64,000 bases of DNA from Brevibacterium atlanticum (lineage in GTDB: Bacteria > Actinomycetota > Actinomycetes > Actinomycetales > Brevibacteriaceae). The stretch is taken from NCBI RefSeq assembly GCF_011617245.1, contig NZ_CP050152.1, positions 1,426,001 to 1,490,000 on the forward strand, read 5' to 3'. The translations under genes and the position numbers were made by a program. Of the stretch, positions 50,111 through 57,815 are shown piece by piece (within the stretch, counting starts at the first letter, position 1; each line of letters begins with the position of its first letter). A model generated the notes under the pieces. It was not told the origin of the DNA. It was given only the letters and a program-made list of their open reading frames with translations, and made no database searches.

Positions 50111-51565
50111 ATGTCGCAGACATCACCGACCGCCGTCATCGTCCTCGCCGCCGGCCAGGGAACCCGCATGAAGTCGGCGCTTCCCAAGGTGATGCATCCC
50201 ATCGGAGGGCGCTCCCTGCTCCACCACGCCGTGTCCGCCGCGGCAGGCACCGCGCCCGCGCACCTCATCGTCGTCGTCCGTCACGAACGCGACCAGCTCG
50301 TCGCTCATCTCGACTCCCTGCCCCTGGCCTCCCAGCGCACCCTGCTCATCGCCGATCAGGACGAGGTCCCCGGCACCGGCCGGGCCACCGAATGCGCGCT
50401 CACCCAGCTGCCCGAGAACCTCACCGGCACCATCGTCGTCACCTACGGCGACGTTCCGCTGCTGACCACGGAGACCATCAACGGCCTCGTCGCCGTCCAC
50501 GAATCCGCGTCCAATGCCGTGACCGTCCTGTCCGCCGAGGTGGACGACCCCACCGGGTACGGACGCATCGTCCGCGACGCGAACGGATCCCTGCTGCGCA
50601 TCGTCGAACAGAAGGACGCCGACGAGACCGAACGCGCCATCAGCGAGATCAACTCCGGCATCTACGCCTTCGACGCTGCGGCGCTCAAGGAGGGTCTGGC
50701 CTCCCTGACGACCGACAACGCGCAGGGAGAGAAGTACCTCACTGACGTCATCGGCCACTCCCGCGAGGCCGGCCGTCCCGTCGCCGCCACCGCCACCGAC
50801 GACCTGTGGCAGGTCGAAGGCGCAAACGATCGGGTGCAGCTGGCGCAGCTGGGCAAGGAGCTCAACCGCCGGCAGTGCGAGAAGTTCATGCGCGCCGGGG
50901 TCTCCATCATCGACCCCGACACCACCTGGATCGACGTCGACGTCGCGATCGGTCAGGACGTCACCGTCCTGCCCGGCACCCAGCTGCTCGGCGCCACCGA
51001 CATCGCCGCCGGCGCCGTGATCGGACCGGACACCACTCTCAAGGACACCGAGGTGGGCGCAGGCGCCCACGTCGTGCGCACGCACGGTGAACTCGCCCGG
51101 ATCGGCCCCGACGCCGACGTCGGACCGTTCGCCTACCTGCGACCGGGCACCAGCCTCGGCGAGGGTGGAAAGATCGGCACCTTCGTGGAGACGAAGAATG
51201 CCGACATCGGCAAGGGAGCGAAGGTTCCTCACCTGTCCTACGTCGGCGACGCCGAGATCGGCGAGGGCACGAACATCGGAGCCGCCTCGGTGTTCGTCAA
51301 CTACGACGGCGTCAACAAGCACCGCACCGTCATCGGCAAGCACGCACGCATGGGCTCGGACAATATGTATGTCGCCCCTGTCACGGTGGGCGACGGCGCC
51401 TATTCGGGTGCGAGCACGACGGTGCGCAAGGATGTCCCTGCAGGAGCGTTGGCCATCTCGGTGGCCCCACAGCGCAACCTGGAGGGCTGGGTCCAAACCA
51501 ATCGTCCCGGCACGTCTGCAGCGCAGGCGGCCGAAAACGCATCCGAAGGGGAACCGGATCAGTGA
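50111..51565 (+). CDS. glmU: Bifunctional UDP-N-acetylglucosamine pyrophosphorylase/glucosamine-1-phosphate acetyltransferase
   Basis: A 484-aa enzyme making UDP-GlcNAc for peptidoglycan. N-terminal nucleotidyltransferase: VIVLAAGQGTRMKSALPKVMH, PGTGRATECA, TYGDVPLL and the Asn-Ser-Gly-Ile segment EINSGIYAFD. C-terminal left-handed beta-helix acetyltransferase: FAYLRPGTSLGEGGKIGTFVE, GAKVPHLSYVGDAEIGEGTNI and the catalytic NYDGVNKHRTVIG. ATG 50111 has AAGGA upstream. The stop overlaps the prs start by 4 bases. Confidence 0.97.
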   Translation: MSQTSPTAVIVLAAGQGTRMKSALPKVMHPIGGRSLLHHAVSAAAGTAPAHLIVVVRHERDQLVAHLDSLPLASQRTLLIADQDEVPGTGRATECALTQLPENLTGTIVVTYGDVPLLTTETINGLVAVHESASNAVTVLSAEVDDPTGYGRIVRDANGSLLRIVEQKDADETERAISEINSGIYAFDAAALKEGLASLTTDNAQGEKYLTDVIGHSREAGRPVAATATDDLWQVEGANDRVQLAQLGKELNRRQCEKFMRAGVSIIDPDTTWIDVDVAIGQDVTVLPGTQLLGATDIAAGAVIGPDTTLKDTEVGAGAHVVRTHGELARIGPDADVGPFAYLRPGTSLGEGGKIGTFVETKNADIGKGAKVPHLSYVGDAEIGEGTNIGAASVFVNYDGVNKHRTVIGKHARMGSDNMYVAPVTVGDGAYSGASTTVRKDVPAGALAISVAPQRNLEGWVQTNRPGTSAAQAAENASEGEPDQ

Positions 51566-52533
51566 ATGAGATAACGACGGCCGGCGACAAGAAGCTCGTC
51601 CTGGTCAGCGGTCGGGCGAATCCCGAACTCGCCGAACAAGTCGCGGAGAACCTGGGGACCGAACTCCTCCCCACCGACATCTACAACTTCGCCAACGGTG
51701 AGATCTACGTCCGGTACTCCGAGTCGGTCCGCGGCAGCGACGTCTTCGTCCTCCAGTCCCACTGCGCACCCATCAACGAATGGCTGATGGAGCAGCTGAT
51801 CATGGTCGACGCCCTCAAGCGTGCCTCGGCCAAGCGGATCACGGTCATCGCACCGTTCTTCCCCTACGCCCGCCAGGACAAGAAGCACCGCGGACGCGAA
51901 CCCATCTCCGCCCGCCTCGTCGCCGACCTCTACAAGACCGCCGGCGCCGACCGCATCATCACCGTCGACCTGCACACCGCGCAGATCCAGGGCTACTTCG
52001 ACGGCCCCGTCGACCACCTCATCGCCATGCCGATCCTCGCCGGCTACGTCAAGGACAAGTACCCCGGCGATCTCGCCGTGGTCTCGCCCGACGCCGGCCG
52101 CATCAAGGTCGCCGAGAACTGGTCGAACGCACTCGGCGGAGTGCCCCTGGCGTTCATCCACAAGACCCGCGACATCACCCGCCCGAACGAGACCAAGGCC
52201 AACCGCGTCGTCGGTGAGGTCGAGGGACGCACCTGCGTGCTCGTCGACGACATGATCGACACCGGCGGCACCATCGTCCAGGCCGCCGACGCGTGCATGG
52301 CCGCCGGCGCCACCGGCGTCATCGTCGTGTCCACGCATGCGGTGTTCTCCGGCCCGGCCGTCGAACGCCTGTCGAACTCCGTGGCCCAAGAGGTCATCGT
52401 CACCAACACCCTGCCGCTGAGTGTGGACAAGACCTTCGACAAGCTCACCATCCTCTCGATCGCCCCGCTCATCGCCCGTGCCGTGCACGAAGTGTTCGAA
52501 GACGGATCGGTCACCAGCCTCTTCGAGGTCTGA
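51562..52533 (+). CDS. prs: Ribose-phosphate pyrophosphokinase (PRPP synthetase)
   Basis: A 323-aa enzyme making PRPP from ribose-5-phosphate and ATP for purine, pyrimidine, NAD, His and Trp synthesis. Landmarks: NFANGEIYVRYSESVRGSDVF, FPYARQDKKHRGREPISARL, the metal-binding VDLHTAQIQGYFDGPVDHL, and the PRPP loop LVDDMIDTGGTIVQAA. GTG start overlaps glmU (GTGA). Product feeds purN/purH and pncB in this window. Confidence 0.97.
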   Translation: MNEITTAGDKKLVLVSGRANPELAEQVAENLGTELLPTDIYNFANGEIYVRYSESVRGSDVFVLQSHCAPINEWLMEQLIMVDALKRASAKRITVIAPFFPYARQDKKHRGREPISARLVADLYKTAGADRIITVDLHTAQIQGYFDGPVDHLIAMPILAGYVKDKYPGDLAVVSPDAGRIKVAENWSNALGGVPLAFIHKTRDITRPNETKANRVVGEVEGRTCVLVDDMIDTGGTIVQAADACMAAGATGVIVVSTHAVFSGPAVERLSNSVAQEVIVTNTLPLSVDKTFDKLTILSIAPLIARAVHEVFEDGSVTSLFEV

Positions 52534-52610
52534 GCCGACGACCTCCTGCCGCAGGCCTGCGAGGACAACGCGCCCCTGCGCGGACGTCGCGGCCGATCGC
52601 GGCGCACCGA

Positions 52611-52645
52611 ACGAACCCCGAGTCGATCATCGACTCGGGGTTCGT
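52611..52645 (+). terminator. Terminator after glmU-prs
   Basis: Perfect 17-nt arms (52611-52627 and 52629-52645) around a single base, 78 bp after the prs stop. Confidence 0.8.
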
Positions 52646-52702
52646 CGTCTCCGCACCGTCTTCGTTCTACACTGGGAGGAAGCGACGAAGGGATCCGCGA
52701 CG

Positions 52703-53713
52703 ATGTCGTCACACGATTACAACCGGTACCGGGTCGACGTGGACGGCGGTCAGCTGTCCGTGGGGGTGTGGGAGCCCGTGGCCGCCGGGCCCGGGCATGT
52801 GCCCACGGTCTGCGTCATCCACGGCATCACCTCGAACCATCTGTTCTTCGCCGGTCTCGTCTCCGCTCTGCCCGAGGTCCGCGTCATCGGCCCCGACCTG
52901 CGTGGTCGCGCCGATTCCCGGACCCTGCCGGGACCGTTCGGCATGGCGGCCCACGCCCGTGACGTCCGCGCCGCGATCGACGCCTTCGCCCCTGAGGGAC
53001 CAGTGGTCCTCGTCGGGCATTCGATGGGCGGCTTCGTTGCGATGACCCTCGCGGGGATGAGCGATGAGGATGACACCGGCGCCGAGGCGGCTCGACGTTT
53101 CCGCGGACCCGTGCTCATCGACGGCGGACTTCCGCTGCCCGTGGGGCAGCCGACCGGCGGTGACCCGGTCGATGACCTCAACGACGATGACCTCGACACC
53201 GACGATCTCATCGCCGCCGTGCTCGGCCCCGCCGCCGAGCGTCTGTCGATGAGCTTTGCCACGGTCGAGGAGTACCTCGCGTTCTTCGCCGCCCACCCGG
53301 CGTTCGTCGACGGACTCGACACCGTGGCCACTGAGAGCTTCGTCTACGACCTCGCGGCCAAGGACGACCATTCGTTCCAACCTTCCACCTCGGTCGAAGC
53401 CATGCAGTCCGATTCGGCCGACATGTACACCGGTTCCGCCTACGCCGATGCGCTGGCCACGGTGATGGGGGATAAGGATCGGCAGGGTGAGGTCGTCTTC
53501 CTCTTCGCCGAACGCGATCTCGTCGCCGCCGAACCCGGGCTCTATCCGCCCGAGCTCGTCGAGGACTACGCGAAACAGTGGCCGCGGCTGTCCGTCATCG
53601 ACGTGCAGGGCACGAACCACTACGACATCCTGCTCACCGAGACCGGCATCGACGCCTGCGCCGATGCCGTCGTCGGTCGACTTGGTGCCGCCGCAGACAG
53701 TGCCGTAGACTAG
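52703..53713 (+). CDS. Alpha/beta hydrolase
   Basis: A 336-aa alpha/beta-hydrolase fold protein. The oxyanion region is VCVIHGITSNHLFF, the nucleophile elbow is VLVGHSMGGF (Ser within GHSMG, about residue 98), and the catalytic His is probably in QGTNHYDILL near the C terminus, with an Asp in FAERDLVAAEPG. Substrate unknown; esterase, lactonase or peptidase activities are all possible. A TACACT box at 52668-52673 gives a leader of about 23 nt. Placed between prs and rplY. Confidence 0.85.
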   Translation: MSSHDYNRYRVDVDGGQLSVGVWEPVAAGPGHVPTVCVIHGITSNHLFFAGLVSALPEVRVIGPDLRGRADSRTLPGPFGMAAHARDVRAAIDAFAPEGPVVLVGHSMGGFVAMTLAGMSDEDDTGAEAARRFRGPVLIDGGLPLPVGQPTGGDPVDDLNDDDLDTDDLIAAVLGPAAERLSMSFATVEEYLAFFAAHPAFVDGLDTVATESFVYDLAAKDDHSFQPSTSVEAMQSDSADMYTGSAYADALATVMGDKDRQGEVVFLFAERDLVAAEPGLYPPELVEDYAKQWPRLSVIDVQGTNHYDILLTETGIDACADAVVGRLGAAADSAVD

Positions 53714-53873
53714 TGGGGTTGCCTCGGCGAGGGAGACTGCTGTCTCCGTGATCGACGCGGCCGACGTCCCGCGAGCTGCACGAACCGATTCGGTTCGCCT
53801 GCTCACAGTTCGCAGCGGATCCAGGCTGTTTCGCCGTGGTGCTTGGAGATAAGTTCACCACGAAGGAGAGAAA
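53682..53873 (+). promoter_or_regulatory. rplY promoter and structured leader
   Basis: TTGGTG (-35, 53682-53687) and TAGACT (-10, 53706-53711) are 18 bp apart, at the 3' end of the hydrolase gene. The leader of about 155 nt holds two perfect hairpins: GGAGAC/GTCTCC at 53732-53747 and CGAACCG/CGGTTCG at 53781-53797. It is long for a ribosomal-protein gene here and may be regulatory. Confidence 0.5.
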
Positions 53874-54524
53874 ATGGCTGACTTCAAACTTCTGGCCGAA
53901 GCTCGCAATGAGTTCGGCAAGGGCGCAGCACGTCGCATCCGCCGTGCGGGCCGCATCCCCGCCGTCGTCTACGGACACGGCGGCGACCCCGTCCACATCT
54001 CGCTCGAAGGCCACGCCACCATGATGGCCCTCAAGCACGCCAACGCCCTGCTCGAGATCGAGAGCACCGACGGCTCGAAGAACGTCCTGGCCATCGCCCG
54101 CGACGTCCAGATCGAACCCGTCCGTCGTGAGATCGAGCACCTCGACCTCATCATCGTCAAGCGCGGTGAGAAGATCGAGGTCGACGTTCCCGTCCACGTC
54201 GTCGGAGAGGCCGCTCCCGGCACCATGGTCTCGCAGGTCGAGTCGACGCTGCTCGTCCTCGCCGATGCGACCAAGCTGCCCGAGAGCCTCGAGGTCACCG
54301 TCGAGGGCCGCCCTGCAGGCGAGCACGTGCTCGCCGGCCAGGTCGAGCTGCCTGCCGGCGTCGAGCTCGTGGCCGATCCGGAGCAGCTCGTCGTCAACGT
54401 CTCCGAAGAGGCCGAGATGGACACCGAGTCCGACGCCGAGGAAGACGCCACCGAGGCAGAGTCGACCGACGAAGAGTCGACCGACGAGGAGTCCACCGAG
54501 GAAGAGAGCTCCGAAGAGGAGTGA
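53874..54524 (+). CDS. rplY: 50S ribosomal protein L25/general stress protein Ctc
   Basis: A 216-aa long-form L25 (CTC type) that binds 5S rRNA. N-terminal L25 domain (about 1-95): KLLAEARNEFGKGAARRIRRAGRIPAVVYGHG, and HLDLIIVKRGEKIEVDVPVHVVGEA opening the C-terminal TL5 domain (to about 185). The last 35 residues are almost all Glu, Asp, Ser and Thr (tail ESTDEESTDEESTEEESSEE). AAGGAGAG lies just before the ATG. Followed by a terminator, then pth. Confidence 0.96.
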   Translation: MADFKLLAEARNEFGKGAARRIRRAGRIPAVVYGHGGDPVHISLEGHATMMALKHANALLEIESTDGSKNVLAIARDVQIEPVRREIEHLDLIIVKRGEKIEVDVPVHVVGEAAPGTMVSQVESTLLVLADATKLPESLEVTVEGRPAGEHVLAGQVELPAGVELVADPEQLVVNVSEEAEMDTESDAEEDATEAESTDEESTDEESTEEESSEEE

Positions 54525-54580
54525 TTCCTCATCGTCGCGGTCCCGAGCGGTGTCGCGACGAGCTTCAACTGATGAGTGAT

Positions 54581-54613
54581 TTCGGTGGGCCGTCCCTGTG
54601 GCGGCCCACCGAA
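54581..54613 (+). terminator. Terminator after rplY
   Basis: Perfect 12-nt arms (54581-54592 and 54602-54613) around a 9-nt loop, 56 bp after the rplY stop; a moderately T-rich stretch follows. Confidence 0.8.
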
Positions 54614-54735
54614 GTCGTCTCTGTCGGGCAGCATCCGGACATCAGTTGGGCGGCCCGGCACGAGGGCAGCGGAGACCGGCCCTGCACGAGGGCGGCGAGA
54701 CACCTGAGCGGCAGACACCAGGGGAGAGAACGGCA

Positions 54736-55335
54736 ATGACGAACGAGGCATGGTTGGTATTCGGCCTGGGCAATCCGGGGCCGAAATACGAATCGACCCG
54801 TCACAACATCGGGCAGATGGTCGTGGCTGAGCTCGCTTCCCGCATCGGGACGACGCTGACCCGGACGAAGCTGCGCACGAATGTCGGCACCGGGCGACTG
54901 CCCAGCGGCAGCGTGCCGGGTGTGCCCGGACCCCGGGTGGTGCTGGGAACCTCGACCGGGTATATGAACGAATCCGGCGGGCCGGTGCGTCAGCTCGCCG
55001 ACTTCTACGGCATTCCGACCGATCGGATCATCGCCGTCCACGACGACGTGGATATCCCCTTCGACACCATCAAGATCAAGCTCGGAGGGGGAGAGGGCGG
55101 ACACAATGGTCTGCGGTCGATGACCTCCGTGCTGGGCACGAAGAGCTATCTGCGAGTTCGTGCCGGCGTCGGACGGCCTCCGGGTCGGCAGGACACCGCG
55201 GACTATGTGCTCCGCCCGTTCGCAAAGGCCGAGCGGGAGACGCTGCCGATCTTTCTCGCCGACCTTGCCGATGCTGTCGAGTCCCTCATCAACGAGGGTC
55301 TGGACACAGCGCAGCAGAAGTTCCACTCACGCTGA
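54736..55335 (+). CDS. pth: Peptidyl-tRNA hydrolase
   Basis: A 199-aa enzyme that frees tRNA from stalled peptidyl-tRNA. Motifs: FGLGNPGPKYESTRHNIGQMV with the catalytic His in RHN, TGYMNESGGPV, IAVHDDVDIPFD and GGGEGGHNGLRSM. ATG 54736 has GGGAGA upstream; the longer frame crosses the terminator. Placed after rplY as in other actinobacteria. Confidence 0.96.
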   Translation: MTNEAWLVFGLGNPGPKYESTRHNIGQMVVAELASRIGTTLTRTKLRTNVGTGRLPSGSVPGVPGPRVVLGTSTGYMNESGGPVRQLADFYGIPTDRIIAVHDDVDIPFDTIKIKLGGGEGGHNGLRSMTSVLGTKSYLRVRAGVGRPPGRQDTADYVLRPFAKAERETLPIFLADLADAVESLINEGLDTAQQKFHSR

Positions 55336-55403
55336 GTGAAGGGCCACGATGAGTGTAAGGGCACGACGCTGAGCGTACGAGCCCTGCGACGTGCGATCCG
55401 GCC

Positions 55404-56123
55404 TCAGCTCGTCTGGTCCGCCCCCGCACGCCTGCGGTGGAGCAGCCATGCGGCGAAGACGCCGCCGGCGAGCCCGAAGAGATGCCCCTGCCAGGAGATG
55501 TCGTTGGCCTGCGGGAGCATTCCGAAGATCATCGACGCACCATAGGTGACGAAGATGAAGAACCCGATGACGAAGTAGACGATTTTGCGCAGCATGTCAT
55601 CGGTGAACCAGGTGCGCACGGCCAGATAGCCGAAGAATCCGAACACGATGCCCGAGGCCCCGATGATGTGGTGTCCGGGCAGGGTCGTCAGCCAGGCTCC
55701 GAGCCCGGAGGCCAGAGCGGTGATGGCCGTGACCTGCCAGAACCGGCGGGACCCCTCGACGGCGATGACGAGTCCGAGGACGAGGAAGGGGAACGTGTTG
55801 GCCATGAGATGGCCGAAGCCCGAATGCAGCAGCGGCGAGGTGACCAGGCCGTAGAGCGAGAGCGGATGCCAGGACTCGAGGCTGAACTGATCGAGATCGA
55901 TCGGCAGGAGCGTGTCGACGATCTCGACGACCCACATGACCGCGAGCAGCACGAGCACCGGAACGAAGCGCGAGAGATGATGATCGCGGTTGACGCTCGT
56001 ATTCAGGTGGGCGACCGGAGGGTTCGCCGAGCGACCGGAGTGGGGAGACCCGGCGGAGGAATCGGATCCGAAGAGGATCCGTGATTCCTCGTCGGAGAAA
56101 CGGGGGGAGTGGTTGGAACTCAT
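55404..56123 (-). CDS. Rhomboid family intramembrane serine protease
   Basis: A 239-aa membrane protease with about six helices after a 50-residue cytoplasmic tail. HSGFGHLMANTFPFLVLG carries the conserved His/Asn of helix 2, GASGIVFGFFGYL carries the catalytic Ser, and QGHLFGLAGGVFAAWLL holds the catalytic His of helix 6. Substrates unknown. A CACAAT box lies 6 bp before the ATG, a possible leaderless start. Confidence 0.92.
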   Translation of the reverse strand: MSSNHSPRFSDEESRILFGSDSSAGSPHSGRSANPPVAHLNTSVNRDHHLSRFVPVLVLLAVMWVVEIVDTLLPIDLDQFSLESWHPLSLYGLVTSPLLHSGFGHLMANTFPFLVLGLVIAVEGSRRFWQVTAITALASGLGAWLTTLPGHHIIGASGIVFGFFGYLAVRTWFTDDMLRKIVYFVIGFFIFVTYGASMIFGMLPQANDISWQGHLFGLAGGVFAAWLLHRRRAGADQTS

Positions 56124-56230
56124 GGTCCAATTGTGGGTGATGAAGATTGGAGAACCCCGAAAATCCGCGGCCCGCGGGCAATCGTGATCGTTCCGTTAAG
56201 CCCGTTATCACTTCGCAATGTTCTCACGCT

Positions 56231-56253
56231 TGCCGGCTCTTCGTGGCCGGGCA
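56231..56253 (-). terminator. Hairpin after the arylsulfotransferase-like gene
   Basis: TGCCGG and the mirror GGCCGGGCA pair with one bulge, 9 bp past the stop codon on the minus strand. Confidence 0.45.
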
Positions 56254-56261
56254 CTCGGGCC

Positions 56262-57731
56262 TCAGCTCTCGCGCTCGACTGCCTGTGTCGAACCGAGCGG
56301 CTCTCCGTCGGCGTCGAGAACTTCGACGACGATCGTCGACCCTTTCGGAGTGATGTCGGCCGCGGTCTCGAATCCGGAGCGCTCCACCTCGGTGTTCTCA
56401 GCCAGATGGTCTACGTCATCACCGCTGAGCACCCGCCAGGACGCGACCTCGGTGGCACCGTTCCAGCTCATATGGATGCGGGTGACGCCGGTCTGCGGCT
56501 CGGACTTCGTCGCGGTCGGCGGCGCGGTCGGTCGGGCATGCCAGTCGAAGCGATAGGCCCGGTAGTTCGATCCGCCGGTGAAGGTGAGGTCGCTCAGCAG
56601 CTTCCCGTCCTTGGAGAATTCGGAGACGAACGGCTCCGACCCCCAACCGACGACGACGTTGCCGTTGTCGAGCTCCTGCAGGTTGCCCTGACTGCCCGAT
56701 GATCGATCGTCGGGGGCGGAGTATTCGGTGACCACCTCGGCGGTCCTGTCCTTCTCATCGACGTCGAGGCGCAGGCCGCGGGTATCGCCGAGGCGGGGCG
56801 CGGCGTGATTGTCGAAGAGCGTGATCGTCCCGTCCGCACGCCGGTGGGCGTCGTGCTGCCAGGCGAAGGTCGCGCCCTCGCCCATCTCGAAGTCCGAAGC
56901 TTTGCCGCCGAGGACCCAACGGAGGTCTGCGGTCTTCCGATCGAGCTGGTAGACCGCATGCATGTTGCGGGCGGAGACGAGGAGCGAATTCCCACCGTCG
57001 TCCTCGCTGACGGAATTGAGATGGATGTAGTCGTAGGGCTTGTCCTTCGTCCCCTCCCCGTCCTTGAGCTCGGCTTCGGATTCGTCGACGGGGACGTCGT
57101 CGAGTGAATGCCATTCGACGAGCGGCTCACCAGTGGCGATGTCGACCTCCTGGACTACGCCCTCCCAGACCCAGCCGTCGGCGTCACCGCCGACCGAGGA
57201 CAGGTCCGTCTGCTTCTTGACGTAGGAGAGCAGGAACATAGTGTCGTCGTCGGTGATCGTCGTCTCGTGCAGGTCGGAGGTGTCCTTGGGCAGATCCCCG
57301 CCCATGCCGACTCGGGCGATCTCCTGATACGAAGTGTCGAGGACGACGACCTCTCCGGCGGTGTGCGGGGTCTCGGCCAGGCCCTCCCACCACGTGAGCA
57401 CCGGTTCGCCCTGATACTGCTGAACCCGCAGGTCCCACAGGGTGCCCTCATTCTCACGGATCCACACCGGCTCTCCGTCCGCGTCGAGGATGAGGCCGCC
57501 GACCCAGGACTTCTCGTCGGTCTGTGTCTGGCCCTTCGGGGCGAGGAACAGATCCCCGTCGTCGGGGAACGAACCGGAGTCGATGTCGACCTTCGGCGAT
57601 CCGAGATCCGGGCGAGAGTGGAAGTCCCACCGTTCGGCGACCTCGATGTCATCATCGGCATCGTTCGTGCAGCCCGAGAGCAGGAGAGCCGTGGCAGCCA
57701 GACCTGCAAGGACAGTTCTCCTCTTCGCCAT
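56262..57731 (-). CDS. Arylsulfotransferase family (ASST) lipoprotein
   Basis: A 489-aa exported lipoprotein; lipobox LLLSGC with Cys21. The mature part looks like a six-bladed propeller of the Arylsulfotran_2 family: repeated segments such as PVLTWWEGLAETPHTAGEVVVLD, DLHETTITDDDTMFLLSYV, YIHLNSVSEDDGGNSLLVSARN, TFAWQHDAHRRADGTITLFDNH and GNVVVGWGSEPFVSEF. A C-terminal Ig-like module follows (SWRVLSGDDVDHLAE). The sulfate donor and acceptor are unknown and the activity is not proved by sequence. Frame upstream of 57731 is antisense to mfd. GAGGAT lies 6 bp before the ATG. Confidence 0.85.
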   Translation of the reverse strand: MAKRRTVLAGLAATALLLSGCTNDADDDIEVAERWDFHSRPDLGSPKVDIDSGSFPDDGDLFLAPKGQTQTDEKSWVGGLILDADGEPVWIRENEGTLWDLRVQQYQGEPVLTWWEGLAETPHTAGEVVVLDTSYQEIARVGMGGDLPKDTSDLHETTITDDDTMFLLSYVKKQTDLSSVGGDADGWVWEGVVQEVDIATGEPLVEWHSLDDVPVDESEAELKDGEGTKDKPYDYIHLNSVSEDDGGNSLLVSARNMHAVYQLDRKTADLRWVLGGKASDFEMGEGATFAWQHDAHRRADGTITLFDNHAAPRLGDTRGLRLDVDEKDRTAEVVTEYSAPDDRSSGSQGNLQELDNGNVVVGWGSEPFVSEFSKDGKLLSDLTFTGGSNYRAYRFDWHARPTAPPTATKSEPQTGVTRIHMSWNGATEVASWRVLSGDDVDHLAENTEVERSGFETAADITPKGSTIVVEVLDADGEPLGSTQAVERES

Positions 57732-57737
57732 GTGCTC

Positions 57738-57809
57738 ATCCTCACACGTTTCGAACGGTTTCGCTCGACCCCGCACAGGCTGGGCCGTGTCCGCCCGGTG
57801 GCCTAGAAT
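57738..57809. promoter_or_regulatory. Divergent leaderless promoters of the ASST gene and mfd
   Basis: GAGGAT on the minus strand (57738-57743) is 6 bp from ATG 57731. TAGAAT on the plus strand (57804-57809) is 6 bp from GTG 57816. Confidence 0.55.
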
Positions 57810-57815
57810 GTTCGG

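Noticed and set aside
53781..53797. LexA/SOS box suggested by CGAAC...GTTCG before rplY
   Set aside because: The spacing is 7 rather than 4 between GAAC and GTTC; it is better read as a leader hairpin.
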